From: Eucalyptus grandis
Lineage: Eukaryota > Streptophyta > Magnoliopsida > Myrtales > Myrtaceae
Length of the DNA stretch: 64,000 nucleotides
NCBI RefSeq assembly: GCF_016545825.1
Contig: NC_052615.1
Coordinates: forward strand, 20,700,520-20,764,519
Direction of reading: 5' to 3'
Below the pieces are notes generated by a model. That model was not told the DNA's origin, did not search any database, and worked only from the letters and a program-made list of their open reading frames with translations. The translations under genes were made by a program, and so were the position numbers. How positions within the stretch are numbered: position 1 is the stretch's first letter; each line of letters starts with the position of its first letter. Positions 1-11,709 of this stretch are shown one piece after another.

Positions 1-616
1 CATGACAAGTTGATTAACATATTTACGCATAGAGGTGGAGCTCACTACTGATACAGTTTTTAGAATGAATGATACGTGATCTATGTTATGGAAAAAAGTA
101 GGAGAAAAAGATCTGATTTTGATCAACAGATTGCGTATGTGTCATTGTTGTGTTGAGCATTGATCGGTGGGATCGAGCCAATAACGTTCCTTCCCTGTTG
201 CTTGGGCCGAAGTGGCATTGTTATATGTTATGTAAGGTTGCTTTAAAGAAGGTGCTGAGTCAAAAGCTAGAACACATTGATCAGCATGAATGAGTTGCAG
301 AGCAGATGCAGAGCAATCTGCCAAAAAAAATGACAATCTGCTAAAAAAGGACTGACATATTCGAGTCCCTAGCATCTCCAATTGAAAGCTCCAATGGCAT
401 TGGTAGGCCAGATCGCATCTGTTTCCTAAACGTGAAGTTTTCCCTCTTGTTGTGCTGCTCATTCATGAATTAAGATCAGATTACTATTTTCAATTATCTA
501 ATTCACACGCTTTGACCAGCTTGTTTCGAATCTGTGGATCATCCTCTTATTCACAGTGTGCTGATTGCTATAGACACTACCTCATATTGCGTATCCCTGT
601 CTTGGAATTATTGCAG
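1..616 (+). other. Intron 1 of the H-protein gene (partial)
   Basis: No exon is visible here. The stretch is AT-rich and ends in an acceptor (ttgcag, 611-616) directly before the first recognisable H-protein codons. The acceptor base completes a codon begun in exon 1, so exon 1, carrying the mitochondrial presequence, is inferred to lie left of the window. Short ORFs on both strands resemble no family I know. Confidence 0.55.
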
Positions 617-1286
617 TTCTCAAGGATCTCAAGTACGCTGATTCTCATGAGTGGGTGAAAATTGAAGGCGCTTCTGCAACTGTTGGCATAACCGATCATG
701 CGCAAGACCATTTGGGAGATGTTGTGTACATTGAATTGCCGGAAGTAGGGGCTGCGGTTGCACAAGGCAGCAGCTTTGGCGCGGTTGAGAGCGTCAAGGC
801 CACCAGCGATATATACTCCCCCATTTCAGGGAAAGTCGTTGAAGTCAATGAAGAGCTCAACAAATCTCCCGGTCTAGTGAGTTCTTTTATAGAATTATGC
901 TCCTGTTGCATTGGTTTTGGAGATCGAAACGATTAGTTGAATTTGGTCCTTCATGGCTTACTGATTCAAAAAGCATAAGATGGTATTTTGTTGGTTCGGT
1001 TTTTGCTTGAATCGATGTGTTAACTAGAGTAGCTACTCTTTTAATTGATCACTTGAATATCATCTTTTGAACTACTGTCATCTTCTGGGGAGATTGTTCA
1101 AAACGTAGTCGTCAGGTTCAGATAGATAGAAGGGTTCTTTATCTGTGGATTTTCCAGGTTAACTCGAGCCCATATGAGGACGGGTGGATTATAAAGCTCG
1201 AGGCGAAAGACGCGAACGAAGTGAACAACCTGATGGGGGCCGATGACTACTCAAAGTTCTGCGAAGAAGAAGATGCAAAGCATTAA
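617..1286 (+). CDS. GDCH: Glycine cleavage system H protein, mitochondrial (exons 2-3, 5' end missing)
   Basis: H protein is the lipoyl shuttle of the mitochondrial glycine decarboxylase complex. It passes the aminomethyl group from P to T protein and is reoxidised by L protein, and it is central to photorespiration and one-carbon supply. Exon 2 (617-876) encodes the mature N-terminus ([10 protein letters not shown]), the [15 protein letters not shown] segment and the lipoyl site ESVKATSD; the modified lysine codon is 796-798. A GTGAGT donor follows at 877. Exon 3 (1158-1286), after tttccag, encodes the C-terminal NSSPYEDGW and [10 protein letters not shown], then TAA. The junction is phase 0. 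From family knowledge, the start [15 protein letters not shown] resembles the Arabidopsis H2 isoform more than H1/H3. The presequence exon is absent from the window. No breaks are seen in the visible exons. Confidence 0.95.
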
Positions 1287-1855
1287 GCCTCTGCCCTTGC
1301 AGAAACTGAAGTTGTGTTTAGGGGGAGGCATGGCACTCTTCTTGGACAACCGGGCACCCCTTTTTTCAGACATCACCAAGCTGGGCCATACTTTACCGTT
1401 GTGGTTTCTTCCAACTGTGACTTTGTAGAGCATTGTGTAGAATTTCATGTAATAATTCTTGGAAATCCTTCGTTTCCATCACAATGGTGTCATCTTACAG
1501 ATTCAATTTTTCCAATCTAAATCTTTAAGGAATGCAATCTTCTCTATTTGTGAATGTTGGGCATATAAAACTCGCGTCTCTCGTTATTTCGAGGTCACAT
1601 TTAAAGTGTACTTTACGGATTTACATTATATGAATATTGTGGAAATAAATTCGGCCAGCTTGTAACAATTTGAGCTGTGTCGTGAGCAAACTTCTAACCA
1701 CCTTAAGCTTTGGACATTTGCTATCTCATGTGAAAAGACTTCATTGCTTTTAAGTTTTAATTAAGCATGGAGTGAATGATCATAGTTCAAATCGAATATT
1801 TTGTAGTGGGGTGGGACGGTAACCTTGGTAGGAGTAGCTATAGTGGCCACCTCGC
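1287..1855. other. 3' UTR and intergenic stretch after the H-protein gene
   Basis: Contains the probable 3' UTR of the H-protein gene and AT-rich spacer. No coding family, RNA gene or clear polyadenylation signal was recognised. Confidence 0.4.
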
Positions 1856-1863
1856 CCCGCCCC

Positions 1864-3535
1864 TAGGGCTATCAAAAAGGCCGGCGTTGGCCCGACCCAA
1901 CCCGACCCTAAATTTAGGCTATTTTGCGACTGGGCTGCAGTCTTCTCCGGGTGTGGAGCCGGTATCAATAGGTTTTAGTTAGGATTGGGCCGGGCCGGGC
2001 CAGGTCGGTGCGGAACTTTCGACACCAGTACCGCCGGAACAACGTGGCTATCCTCACCGCCTGAACAATTGTCGCCATCGCCCATCCTCGCTGTCGCTGC
2101 CCAGCCACCACCGTCACCATCGGAACCCAGCCACCACCACCTCCAGCGTCGCCACCAGATCTTGTCGACCGGCCTCATCACTACCCAGCCACCAAGCCAC
2201 CACCACCGTCGTCACCCAGCCGCCAGCGTCGCCACCAGATCTGGCCAGAACCAGCGACCAACTTCGTCGTCGCAGACGTGTCCAGAACCAGCAACGATCG
2301 CCGGCGTCTCTCATTGGTATGTGCTCAAACCTTATTCTATGACGAAGAACTTGATGAACGATCGTATATCTAGTATTCGTAAGTCTGGAGATCTGACTGC
2401 GTAGAAGCTGCGTGCGAGATGGAGAGAGACGTTTGGAGTTTGAGCTTGTCTGGATTGGAAATGGGGTTCGGCGAGAAGCGCCCGAGTCGTCTTTCGTGTC
2501 GGACATGGTTCGGTTGCGGTTGCACCGTAAATGTGCTGAATTTGTTTGTGTCCTATGGGTTGCAACCATTGAAGAACCGATTCCGTGTTTATCAATGTTG
2601 TTTGTGCAAAATTGCATTGAATTGCTTGTCTTGTTTGCGCATTACGCCTCTTCGAACTCTCTTTCGCAGAAGCTTTCGCAAGCAATCAAAAAAAAAAAAA
2701 AAAAAAAAAAGAGGAGGAGAAACAACAAACATGAGTATCCCGTTTTTTTGTAATTCTGCTTGACTCTAGAGACCACTTATAATTTGGATGCCAAATTTCA
2801 ACTGGCCTTGCTATTTTTCGGGCTTCAAGATGCAACCTCCCGTGACAAAATAGGTCGTGGGTGGAGAATTTGTAATAGGCCATTCAATTTCTTTCTAATA
2901 AATTCCATCAAACTATCGCTTGGTTTTTTTTTGCCGCTCTTTGTCATATAATATGGAAGGCCAGTAACAATATACTGTTCCGTGAGCATGCATTGTTCGA
3001 TGCGGCTTTGAAACAACACCTCTCCAAGGTTGTCAAGGACAAGTCTCTCACCTTCATACATGTTGCGGACACTCCAAAAAATAGAAGAATACAAAGAAGT
3101 TGGGGATTGGATCCCTCTCTCTTCTCTATTTAGGTGTCAGATCTTTTTTTGAACTTGCTCGAGGGATGCTGTTCTTTTGGTCTCCCCTCTTTCTTTTACT
3201 CTTGGTGCCCTTCCACTCTTGGAGACTTGTTTGTCTTCATGAGTATAAGTTTCTGATGCTGAGACTTACTTTTTGTAAAGTTCTGTTGGTAAATCTATAT
3301 ACATCTTATCTTACCCGAAAAAAGAAAAAAAAGCATTAGAGTCCTTTCTTGGAGCTTGATTCCAGTAGGTGGCTGAAATCCCGAGCCTTTTCCACGTCCT
3401 CGACCATCTTTTGATCAGATAAAAGGAGGAGGAGAATGAAAAAAAAAAAAAAAACCGACCTGGGTTTTTTTCTTTGGGTCTTAAGTGTTTCGGGTCGGAT
3501 CGGGCCGAGCCTGACCCAACCCATTGACACCCCTT
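1864..3535. mobile_element. Candidate non-autonomous hAT-type DNA element
   Basis: The left end reads tagggctatcaa and the reverse complement of the right end reads aaggggtgtcaa. These form imperfect terminal inverted repeats of the style often seen in plant hAT elements. The flanks are cccgcccc (1856-1863) and accgcccc (3536-3543), an 8-bp duplication with 7 of 8 bases matching. Both subterminal regions have GC-rich gggccgggcc/cccgaccc runs. The interior has a Pro/Ser/His-codon-rich GC stretch (about 2000-2330) and a ~20-base A run (2690-2710); no transposase was recognised. Element boundaries are inferred. Confidence 0.45.
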
Positions 3536-3639
3536 ACCGCCCCAACCTCTTGCCGATTAAAAAAAAGGAAGTTGTTTTTTCACATTAAATTAAAGCCACG
3601 AAAAAAATGAAAAGATGACCTTTTTTAATAGCTTCCAAA

Positions 3640-3675
3640 TGGGCCCAATTACAATCTCTATGGGCCTTTTGGGCC
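3640..3675 (+). promoter_or_regulatory. Cluster of site II (TGGGCC) promoter motifs
   Basis: TGGGCC occurs at 3640-3645 (with an overlapping reverse copy), 3661-3666 and 3670-3675, just upstream of the inferred transcript start of the glutaredoxin gene. Site II elements (TGGGCY) bind TCP factors and are known to be enriched in promoters of plant genes for mitochondrial and ribosomal proteins. This fits the mitochondrial product downstream. Confidence 0.6.
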
Positions 3676-3710
3676 TTCTCTGTTTTCCCTTTCTTCTTTG
3701 CCTTTCTGTT

Positions 3711-3835
3711 TTACATAATCACGAGGAGAGAGAGACAAGCCAAGGATTGAGGCGGTGGCGAGGAATAAAAAAGCTCCGGCGAACCGTCATTTCTTGTCTC
3801 CCCTGCTCGCGTGCTTGCCACGAGCTCCGTCGCCG
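3711..3835 (+). other. Probable 5' UTR exon of the GRXS15 gene
   Basis: A transcribed leader is inferred from position: a CT/GA-rich stretch ending at a GTAAAC donor (3836), with a matching acceptor (ctacag, 4825-4830) eight bases before the start codon. The implied 5' UTR intron is about 1 kb and has T-rich tracts near 4190-4208. No transcript evidence can be seen from sequence, and the exact leader start is unknown. Confidence 0.35.
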
Positions 3836-4838
3836 GTAAACCTTCTTCCTCAACCTTTTTTCTCTTCCCGTTTTCGAACCCTTTTTTTTTCCATGCATAT
3901 TGGTTCTCCGCCGCGGCAAAACCAGCCGCAGCAAACTCTATCTTAATTTTCCTCTGTTTCATGTTCTGGATCATCCCTTCAGCAGTCCGGTCGGGGTGTG
4001 GCTGACCGTGATCAGGGTTTATGCGTTGAGGCTTCTTGCTGATGCAATTAAGGACGGTTTTAGGGCTTTAAGTTGGAGCGTGATAGATGATGGGGTTTGG
4101 TTAGTTTAGATGGATTTTGATGGCACGAGCTTCGGAACGTTCTTGCTCAAGCACATCGCGTTGTGTCCTGCGCTCATTTCCTCTGAAGTTTTTTTTTTTT
4201 TTTTTTTTAAATCCTTAATGAAAGTGATGAGACTGGGACTGATGTGGAGAGGTTCTACTGTTGACAGGCTTGAGATTTGGATAGATTGAATTGATTTCTG
4301 GTTATTTTATGTTTGTTTGCGTTGTGCTTTTGGTTGGGCTCTTGCATTGAGAACTTTTAGTTTGAAACCAAACATTATTTTGCCAAGAAAAGAAAAATAG
4401 AGGGGTGGTTTAGTTCTCTGTTCCAGGTTCTCTAGAACCATCCCTCTGGCTTATTTCCCAGTTTCAGCCCTGGAACTGTCTGGACCCTGCTCGTCCCTAG
4501 TTGTTGTCACTGCATGGCTTATACGGTATTGATGATGATGATGCAAATTTAAGTTAAATTACTTTCAGTTCCAAAATTATGATTTATTAATGGATTGATC
4601 AATGATAACATGAGCTTGAGAAACCACCTCCAGATGCAAAGTTCCAATCCGCCTTGGGTTGACTGTTGATTGTTGTTTACAAGCTCTATCCTGACTTTGG
4701 TGGAGTTACTTATGTTTGATCCTTTGTATGAATTATAACTGATGCTCTGCACATAATCTTTGTCGTGTAGTTATATTCTGTTGTGTGGTGCTTTAGCGCA
4801 TAGAAGATACAACCTTGAGCTGGACTACAGCAGGCATC

Positions 4839-7635
4839 ATGGCAAGAGCCTTATCGAATCATCTCCTCAAGGGCATTACAGGGTCCCCAGCAGGATGCTC
4901 TAATAGAATGGTGAGCTTTGTTCCTGTATCGACTAGCATAAAATGCGGTTATACTGGTTATTATGGAATGGATGGAGGTGCATAGGACTGAATTCTGAAG
5001 ATAAAAGATGGTTTTTGAGGTGTGCCCTAAGATAGCGAGTAGAAGCTAGTTTAGCTGGGCAAACAAGAAAACAGGTATAGAGACGTGGAGCTCAGCAGAT
5101 GTTGCCCTGAGCAGAGGAGTCGCTCTAAACAGCTTGTCTTCTTTGCTCTGAAGGGTCTTAATTGGAATTACATAGGTTATTTTCTTAAGGTCCTTAAGTT
5201 GCTTCTTCTCCAGCTTGACTGTTAAGCTTATGTGATACTCCACTGATGGAAGTGCAATGCTGGCCATTACTGGCCGTGACTTCCAACTTCAAACTTTAGC
5301 TTCTTTTCTTAGTCATTGCCAATATAACAACTTTAATATAAATTCTCAAACTTGTTTCTCAAAGGATAGCAGAGGCGGTGCTCAATTGAGATAAAAGCCA
5401 GTGGTTATTGGTCATGTTTTTAGACCCACTAACTCTCAAGCCTTATCTCTGATAATGTTTAAATTAGTCGAGTTTGTATGTCATTTGTTATGTTTGCAAT
5501 ATTGTGCTAACATCCCTTTTGCAACTATTATTAGCAGGTATCTGCATTGTCTATTCAAAGAGGAATGAGATACTCTACAACTGTACCAAATGACCCTGAC
5601 ACACATGATGACTTCAAACCTATGGATAAGTTTCAGGACTCTACCACTTCTTTAAAGGATGTTGTTGAACAGGTAGGTGCTCTGTGACATGACATAACAT
5701 GGTTTACAGTTCTTTGTTATGTTCTGTGTCCTACTTACTTTGCTCATCTATTCTCTTCATTTGTTTTACTTAATTTGTTTATGGTTTAGGATGTCAAGGA
5801 AAATCCTGTGATGATATACATGAAAGGGGTCCCTGAGTTTCCGCAGTGTGGGTTCAGCTCTCTAGCTGTAAGAGTATTGAAACATTACAGTAAGTTCTCT
5901 TGCCTTTTATAGCGTTTTCAGCATGCCTTTGTTGGACTTGCCTGCCGATGCTTTCAATTTGGAAGACTATGGAGAATTGACAAATTTGGCTGCTGAATGT
6001 TATTTCTGATCTTTGTTATAGGCTTGTACTAGAACTTTGCGAAATGTGATACGTAGATCTGGTTATGATATGATTAGGGAGGAAAGTGCTGGACTGTATT
6101 GTTTTTAATTGGTACAGGGAATGTCAAAATTTGGTGCAGGAATTAACATGGAGCTGTTCTTGACTTTTCTGGATGATGCTATTGGCAGAATATACTCACA
6201 TTCCAAATGAACCTATTGAGAAAACCATGAATATACAATTCCAATTATAATTACTACTGGAAATGCGAGAGGACGTAACTACTGCATTCCAAGGTACTGG
6301 AGTAGCGCCTGAGACTTGAGTACCAATGCTGATCATCCTTTGCATGTGTTATAACTACAAACATCAAAAATCAATCATCTGTATCATTAAACAAAATGTT
6401 ACCGTCAATTTTTATGTTGACACATCTTTGTCCTCTATAGTACCTACACATCTCACGCTTCAGCAGGAGCATTCTGAAGGCAAAGCTGGACATTTTTTGT
6501 CAAATGCTTAGTTTCCGGAGATTTCCATTATTTAAAGAGCTTCGGTGGGCAAGAAGCTGTAAAATAGAAAATAATCTAACCCAAATCAGCTATATTCAAT
6601 TTATTTTAAGTGGATTAATTTCTGTTTCTGTATGACGGGCTTGTGCATTAGCTATTACAGCTTGTCATATGCTGATTGGAAGGCGTCATTAAATGTGGAA
6701 ATATAATATTGTCCATGTCTTTTGATGTCCTACACAGATAGAACATCCATATCCACACTAAGTGCTAGTGAATGTTATGCATAGAAGAAAATGTCAGGGA
6801 TTTCATTCTTATCTGTTTCTTCGTACATATCACAGTCCCTTCATGATATGTTAAATTTTTGGATTTGATTGATTGAACCAGTTGAAATCTTCTAACCACC
6901 CTTTCAGATGTTCCATTAAGTGCTAGGAATATTTTGGAAAATGCAGAGCTGAAAAGTGCTGTGAAAGCTTTCAGGTTAGTCTCACCTCCCTTTTGGCAGT
7001 GTTTAATTTTGGCTGATTTTCCATATAACATTTTACTCATACACTGGAAATGCTTCAAAGGCCTTTGATATAACATTTTTAACAATGCCAAGATGATTAA
7101 GTATTGATGAACTCTCTCAAAGTTATGGCAGCCAATATCTTTCAATGTTTTTGTTTATTGTTGAACAAAATACTTCAGCCTCTAGTATCTGCCTAGAATT
7201 CATCCATCACATCAAGGCACTCTGGTTATAGTATGGACTTCTGCATTTTCAGCTACATTTTGAGAACAAGCGTATGACATTGTGTCATGGGTTTTATTCT
7301 TCATAGAATAGATCAAACTTGCAACATGAACCTATGTCAGCTGATTTATGCTGAAATTTTCAATTTTGGAAATGAGATTTCATATCATTCTGTTTTCTTG
7401 GCTGTTCTTTCTTTTGCAGCCACTGGCCTACTTTCCCCCAGATATTCATCAAGGGGGAGTTCATTGGAGGTTCTGATATTATTTTGAGTATGCACCAAGT
7501 GAGGGTTTGTTCGATACTATTTCTGCTCTTCCTACTTACAATTATATTTGCTGATGTGGCTTCTTTTCCATCTAGAGTGGAGAGCTAAAGGAGAAGATCA
7601 AGGATATTGCAGCCAACCAGGAAAAGTCTGCTTAA
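4839..7635 (+). CDS. GRXS15: Monothiol glutaredoxin S15, mitochondrial (CGFS type)
   Basis: Coding exons are 4839-4910, 5538-5672, 5790-5889, 6908-6974, 7420-7498 and 7576-7635, all with GT-AG introns and consistent phases, giving about 170 residues. That is close to the usual length of plant GRXS15. The N-terminus is basic and Ser-rich with no acidic residue until about residue 44, as in a mitochondrial presequence. The glutaredoxin fold follows, with [18 protein letters not shown]; the CGFS active site is codons 5847-5858. Next come the WPTFPQIF cis-Pro segment and the GEFIGGSDI glutathione-binding segment. CGFS monothiol glutaredoxins bind and transfer [2Fe-2S] clusters with glutathione, and GRXS15 acts in mitochondrial Fe-S protein maturation. 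No break is seen. Site II motifs lie upstream. Confidence 0.96.
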
Positions 7636-9559
7636 GTAATACATGGCTGATTAGAGAGAAAAGGAAATTTGGGGTGGGTTTGGTTTTCCTTCAACCATTG
7701 CCGTTCTTCTAGTTTCGGTGCTTTGTGATGATCATCGAGAGTGTACCAATGAACTTACCTTTAATAATTGTGTCCTTATCCCTGACTTCTGCGTCGAAAT
7801 AATGTAGCTTCTATTGTGAGTTATATAGCAAAAGTTGCATGGCCAATACTTGCAGCAGGTCAGAGTGGTCATGTAGTAATTTTGCTACTGCTTTTTTTTT
7901 TTAGTGCAAAATTGATGCATTGTCTATGGCCTCTGTAATTAATTTTCCCTGGCTGAATCTATCAGGGTAGAGCTGAAACACATGAGCAACAGAAAATCGT
8001 GCACCTCTCGTTGACAGGGTGTGCTCGGGGTTTTTTGTTCATGCTGTGTAATTGTGTACTACTGAAGCTACATCACATCAGGAAAAAAAAGAAGATAATT
8101 GCGATGCAGGTGGTCATTGGAACAGAAAGTTATTCTGTTGAACTCTCAATAAAAAGCAACAGGCAGCCACTTTCATGAGGGCAAGATACCTTATCCCCTA
8201 GGAAAAAGAATTCATATATCATTGGATGATGAAATTGAGCAAATTCCATATAACCTTGTGTTGTTGACTCCAATCTCTGTCCATTTGAATTTATGCGCAA
8301 TAAGCAAATCCACATCATGGAAGACAACTCAAAATTTAAGTCCATCCGATAATCTTTTCTCATAACAGAGACAGAAACATGATGCTTCAAGTTCATTCAC
8401 TAAGAATGCCGTGATAATCAGGTATCACCTATGGGTGTGTGTCTTGAGCCACCGTAAATACGTGTCACTAACATGATTTGATTAGGAGAATTGCTTTTCT
8501 TCACAGATTTTTGTGCAGTTCGCCCTTGCGAAGATTGTCAGTTATCTGTAAATAAATCTGACTGAGCTTTGAACAGAACTATATTACTTGGAAAGTCTAC
8601 TGGGAGGCAACTGACGTGTGAGGCTTGGTCATGGATATGAATATGGAAGAGTCGAGAATTTCAAAGAGGTAAAAATGAATGAACATGAAACTTGAATCCA
8701 ATGAAATCTTGATATTTGGAGTGGTCAGCAAGACTAGCACAATTCTTGGTCGGGAATCTGGTAACTATCAATTTCATTCTTTATTCTGCTTATAGAGCTA
8801 TGTACAGTGATTAGTGACATCAAGAGAGCTTCCTCCAATTATGTTGCAGCCATTTATATCACACACATTTGGAACCACTAAGAATAAATTTGAGTACTTA
8901 CTTTGGTACATCCTATATATGATTATTTACGATGATATAATACTGAAGCGAGCTATCTGTATTGTTTCCAATAATATATATGAGCGAGCTCAATTTCATG
9001 AGGGCGAGAGGCTTATACTATGGATGATAATAGTGTGTACATATTTAGACATTTTAACCCTGACTGATCAGGAAATAAATTGGTTGGGAGTGGAGTTGTT
9101 ACCAAAGTGGCAGCAAGCCAGTACCCATCTAATACGACTCATCTGCAAACTTGGAGTTAGACAATTACGAGAATATCAAACCCAAGCCTCTCATCCCAGC
9201 ACCAGGAGGAAACTATAATGCACTTTGGTTCAAGCAATTATCCTTCTCTTGTTCGAATTAAAGTTTCTCAATTAGGAGAAAACTAGGAATCATCAGTTTC
9301 AGGATGAGTAGGTTATAAATCTGAAACCTGAAACTTATCCTTGAAAGCTTCTCTGTTTGCACACCTCATTTTTCTAGTCCGGTTACAAGGTTTACCTTAT
9401 TTGCACCGGAACCTATTATACAATTGCCTAATGTCCCATACGGCTTTGAATTTTACATAAACATGCAAGGAAACAACTACCTAATCCCCTTAATCTATAT
9501 TGAAACATTAAGCACATGAAATCAATAAGCACATGATCTTTTTGGCTAAATGAAAAACT
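7636..9559. other. Intergenic region, no gene recognised
   Basis: Includes the likely 3' UTR of the glutaredoxin gene and AT-rich spacer. The longest ORF (8814-9218, plus strand) has no recognisable motif and non-coding-like composition. No RNA gene, LTR or terminal inverted repeat pair was found by eye. Confidence 0.4.
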
Positions 9560-9562
9560 TAA

Positions 9563-9774
9563 GGTGCGCATGACAATTTTTGGAATAGAAATTGATTTCT
9601 GGTCAGAAATTGAGAAGTTAAAAATTTTAGCTTTTGATTTCTTCTTCAAATCTATTTATGAAATAGAAATATGTTTCAGAAATAGAAAAATCAAATTGCG
9701 TTATCAAACAGATTTTTGTTCCAAACGTGTTCCAAGAAACAGAGAAATAAAGAAATATTTTATCATGCGTGCCC
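9563..9774. mobile_element. Tourist-like (PIF/Harbinger) MITE, 212 bp
   Basis: The left terminus is ggtgcgcatgacaa and the reverse complement of the right terminus is gggcacgcatgataa, an imperfect inverted repeat. The flanks are TAA at 9560-9562 and 9775-9777, the trinucleotide duplication typical of Tourist/PIF-Harbinger MITEs. The interior is AT-rich and partly self-complementary (gaaatagaaat/atttctgg-like runs), with no ORF expected or seen. Confidence 0.65.
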
Positions 9775-9870
9775 TAAAGATCCACAAAACTAATTATCAT
9801 AAACAAACATCACAATGCAAAGCAATATCCTAACATTGCATAAACATTGGCGCCAAACATGAATCTAATA

Positions 9871-10419
9871 TCAGTCAATAGAGGAATATAAAGTGTACAC
9901 AGAATCATCCCTGAAAATTCCCGTGCACTCAACAACCGAAATGCCTACTAGAATGGTCAGACCAAACAACAAATCCAAACAAAAGCGCAGCGCAAACCAT
10001 CCCACCTCTTGCATTAACTTTCTCACTCCCCCGTCCTCAGCTCCACCGATCCTCCCCACTTCCACCCAATCCTCCCCAACACCAACAACTTGATCACCCC
10101 TCTTCCTGTTGCAGCGCTGCATCAGGAAGAAGACAGAGCAGCCCCCCACAAGCCCACCCACACCACACACCCCCCACAAAGAGTACTTGCCGGCCCTGTC
10201 GCTCATGGCTTGCAAATCCTCGAAGCTCAACATCATGGACAGCAAAGCCCTTGTATCGCAGATTTTGCAGTTGGCATTCTTGTAAGAGTTCAGAAAGGTG
10301 CAAGCTTTACACCACCATTTCAGGGTCACTCCAACCCCGGCCAAGCCAGAGCTCAAACCCCGGCACTCGCACGCAATTTCAAACTTAAATGGTGATCCTC
10401 CAGGACCTACAACTTCAAG
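9871..10419 (-). CDS. C-terminal exon: RanBP2-type zinc finger and two hydrophobic segments
   Basis: After a gacag acceptor the exon opens with EVVGPGGSPFKFEIACECRG. A segment then matches the RanBP2 zinc-finger pattern C-x2-C-x3-N-x6-C-x2-C exactly (WWCKACTFLNSYKNANCKIC, about 10258-10317). Two hydrophobic stretches follow, YSLWGVCGVGGLVGGCSVFF and a longer one around FCLDLLFGLTILVGISVV, probably membrane-spanning, and the ORF ends at 9871. RanBP2 fingers bind ubiquitin or RNA; which applies here is unknown. I do not recognise the full protein family. It is placed with the TIR exons by strand, spacing and splice signals, but could be a separate gene. Confidence 0.6.
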   Translation of the reverse strand, partial: LEVVGPGGSPFKFEIACECRGLSSGLAGVGVTLKWWCKACTFLNSYKNANCKICDTRALLSMMLSFEDLQAMSDRAGKYSLWGVCGVGGLVGGCSVFFLMQRCNRKRGDQVVGVGEDWVEVGRIGGAEDGGVRKLMQEVGWFALRFCLDLLFGLTILVGISVVECTGIFRDDSVYTLYSSID

Positions 10420-11256
10420 CTGTCAAGAAATGAGACATATAATCAATGACGTTTCCACATTGGCAAAGGACAAGTTCAATATTTGGGAGATAAGAAAGAC
10501 AAAAGAGCTAAAAATGGAAATCTTCTCTTCCGGTGATCCAGCAAATTGTGGTACAATTCAAGCTATGTTAATGCAAATTGCAATTGTTTCCCCATTTTCA
10601 TTTTCTCATCTTGATTTATGCCGGAAGGAGCTTGACTAGTTTGAGTAAGGAAGATGGCCTAGAATTAATTAGGAGGCAATCTGCATTTCAAGAGATCATA
10701 TTATACTGCGACTCAATCACAATTCATCTATGGCAGCTTGACATAATTACAAGGCCCTTCATTGTTTGGACAATTTTCTCTCCTCCTTTCGTTCGCTTGG
10801 TCTCCTATACTCATTCATGCGTCTTTTATTCATACACTCTCTCTATCTGTAATAGAGATCAGGACTTGCCAAATCCAAACATGAGACATCTATTAATTGT
10901 CACATCTAATCCACAATCCACATGCTTTTTAAATTGATCACGCACAACGTAACAAGATAACATGTTTCTTAACTCTAACAAAAGAATTCCACGCCGGTGT
11001 TCAGAAAACTAAAGCAAATGGTGAACAATAAATGACAACACCTTCAATTGTCTCTGGAAACCCTCTTCTAAAACAGGAACTGCATACGCTAAAAACGAGT
11101 TGTTACTTACTCCGCAATTAATCTGATAACATGTTGGCGCACCACATCCGCGAGTTCCCCTCCATTCCTGCCCGTTGCCCAATAACTTTGAAATAAGCCG
11201 CGAGAAGTATAAAAAGTTTGAATTAAGGTATCAGTGGGAAAGAAGAAAGTAAGTAC

Positions 11257-11709
11257 CCGAAGTTTTCCGATACAAATCCTGCGATAGAAAAAACCCGATC
11301 GAAAGATTCGAGCCACCGTTGACGAGTCTCTCCGGAACATCATGCCGCAGCATGTCCGTCCAAAAATGATCCCGTAGTTCTTTCTTTCGCGACAAATCCA
11401 CTTCATAGAAGACGGGCAAAATCTTCTGCCCATTTTCTTCAACGCATTTGAACATTTGAACTAGTTTATCAAGACAGTCATGAGATGAGGCGAAATCTTC
11501 AGAGATAATTGGAATAAATATCTTGCAGTGATCCATGGCATTGCGAACCTCGCGATCAACATCTTTACCAATGAGGTATTGATCATCATCTCTGAACACA
11601 CTGATATTTTCACGCTCGAGGTGGTAAGGAAGGTGAGAAGCAAAGGTCTTTTTAGTAGCAGGGCTAGAGAGCGGGAACACTTCGCATTTACTTTTTTTTC
11701 TTTTCTTCC
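11257..11709 (-). pseudogene. TIR domain 2 exon, degenerate
   Basis: The exon begins with a basic run (KKRKKSK), then CEVFPLSSPATKKTFASHL, an altered form of the TIR start. DDDQYLIGKDV, KIFIPIISEDFASSH and ILPVFYEVDLSR follow. The catalytic motif reads DCLDKLVQ where active TIRs have WCLxEL, so both the tryptophan and the glutamate are lost. After about 11315 the open frame stops resembling the family, while the next frame continues with a FSIAGFVSENFG-like end that matches the phase of the following exon. This suggests a one-base deletion. A regulatory, non-catalytic TIR or a decaying copy are both possible. Confidence 0.65.

Noticed and set aside
2114..2763. Overlapping ORFs on both strands around a GC-rich block and A-run
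   Set aside because: They overlap in several frames without motifs, lie within the candidate hAT element, and the A-run lacks a target duplication that would mark a retrogene.
8814..9218. 134-codon plus-strand ORF
   Set aside because: No motif, no splice or promoter context, and AT-biased residue use typical of chance ORFs.
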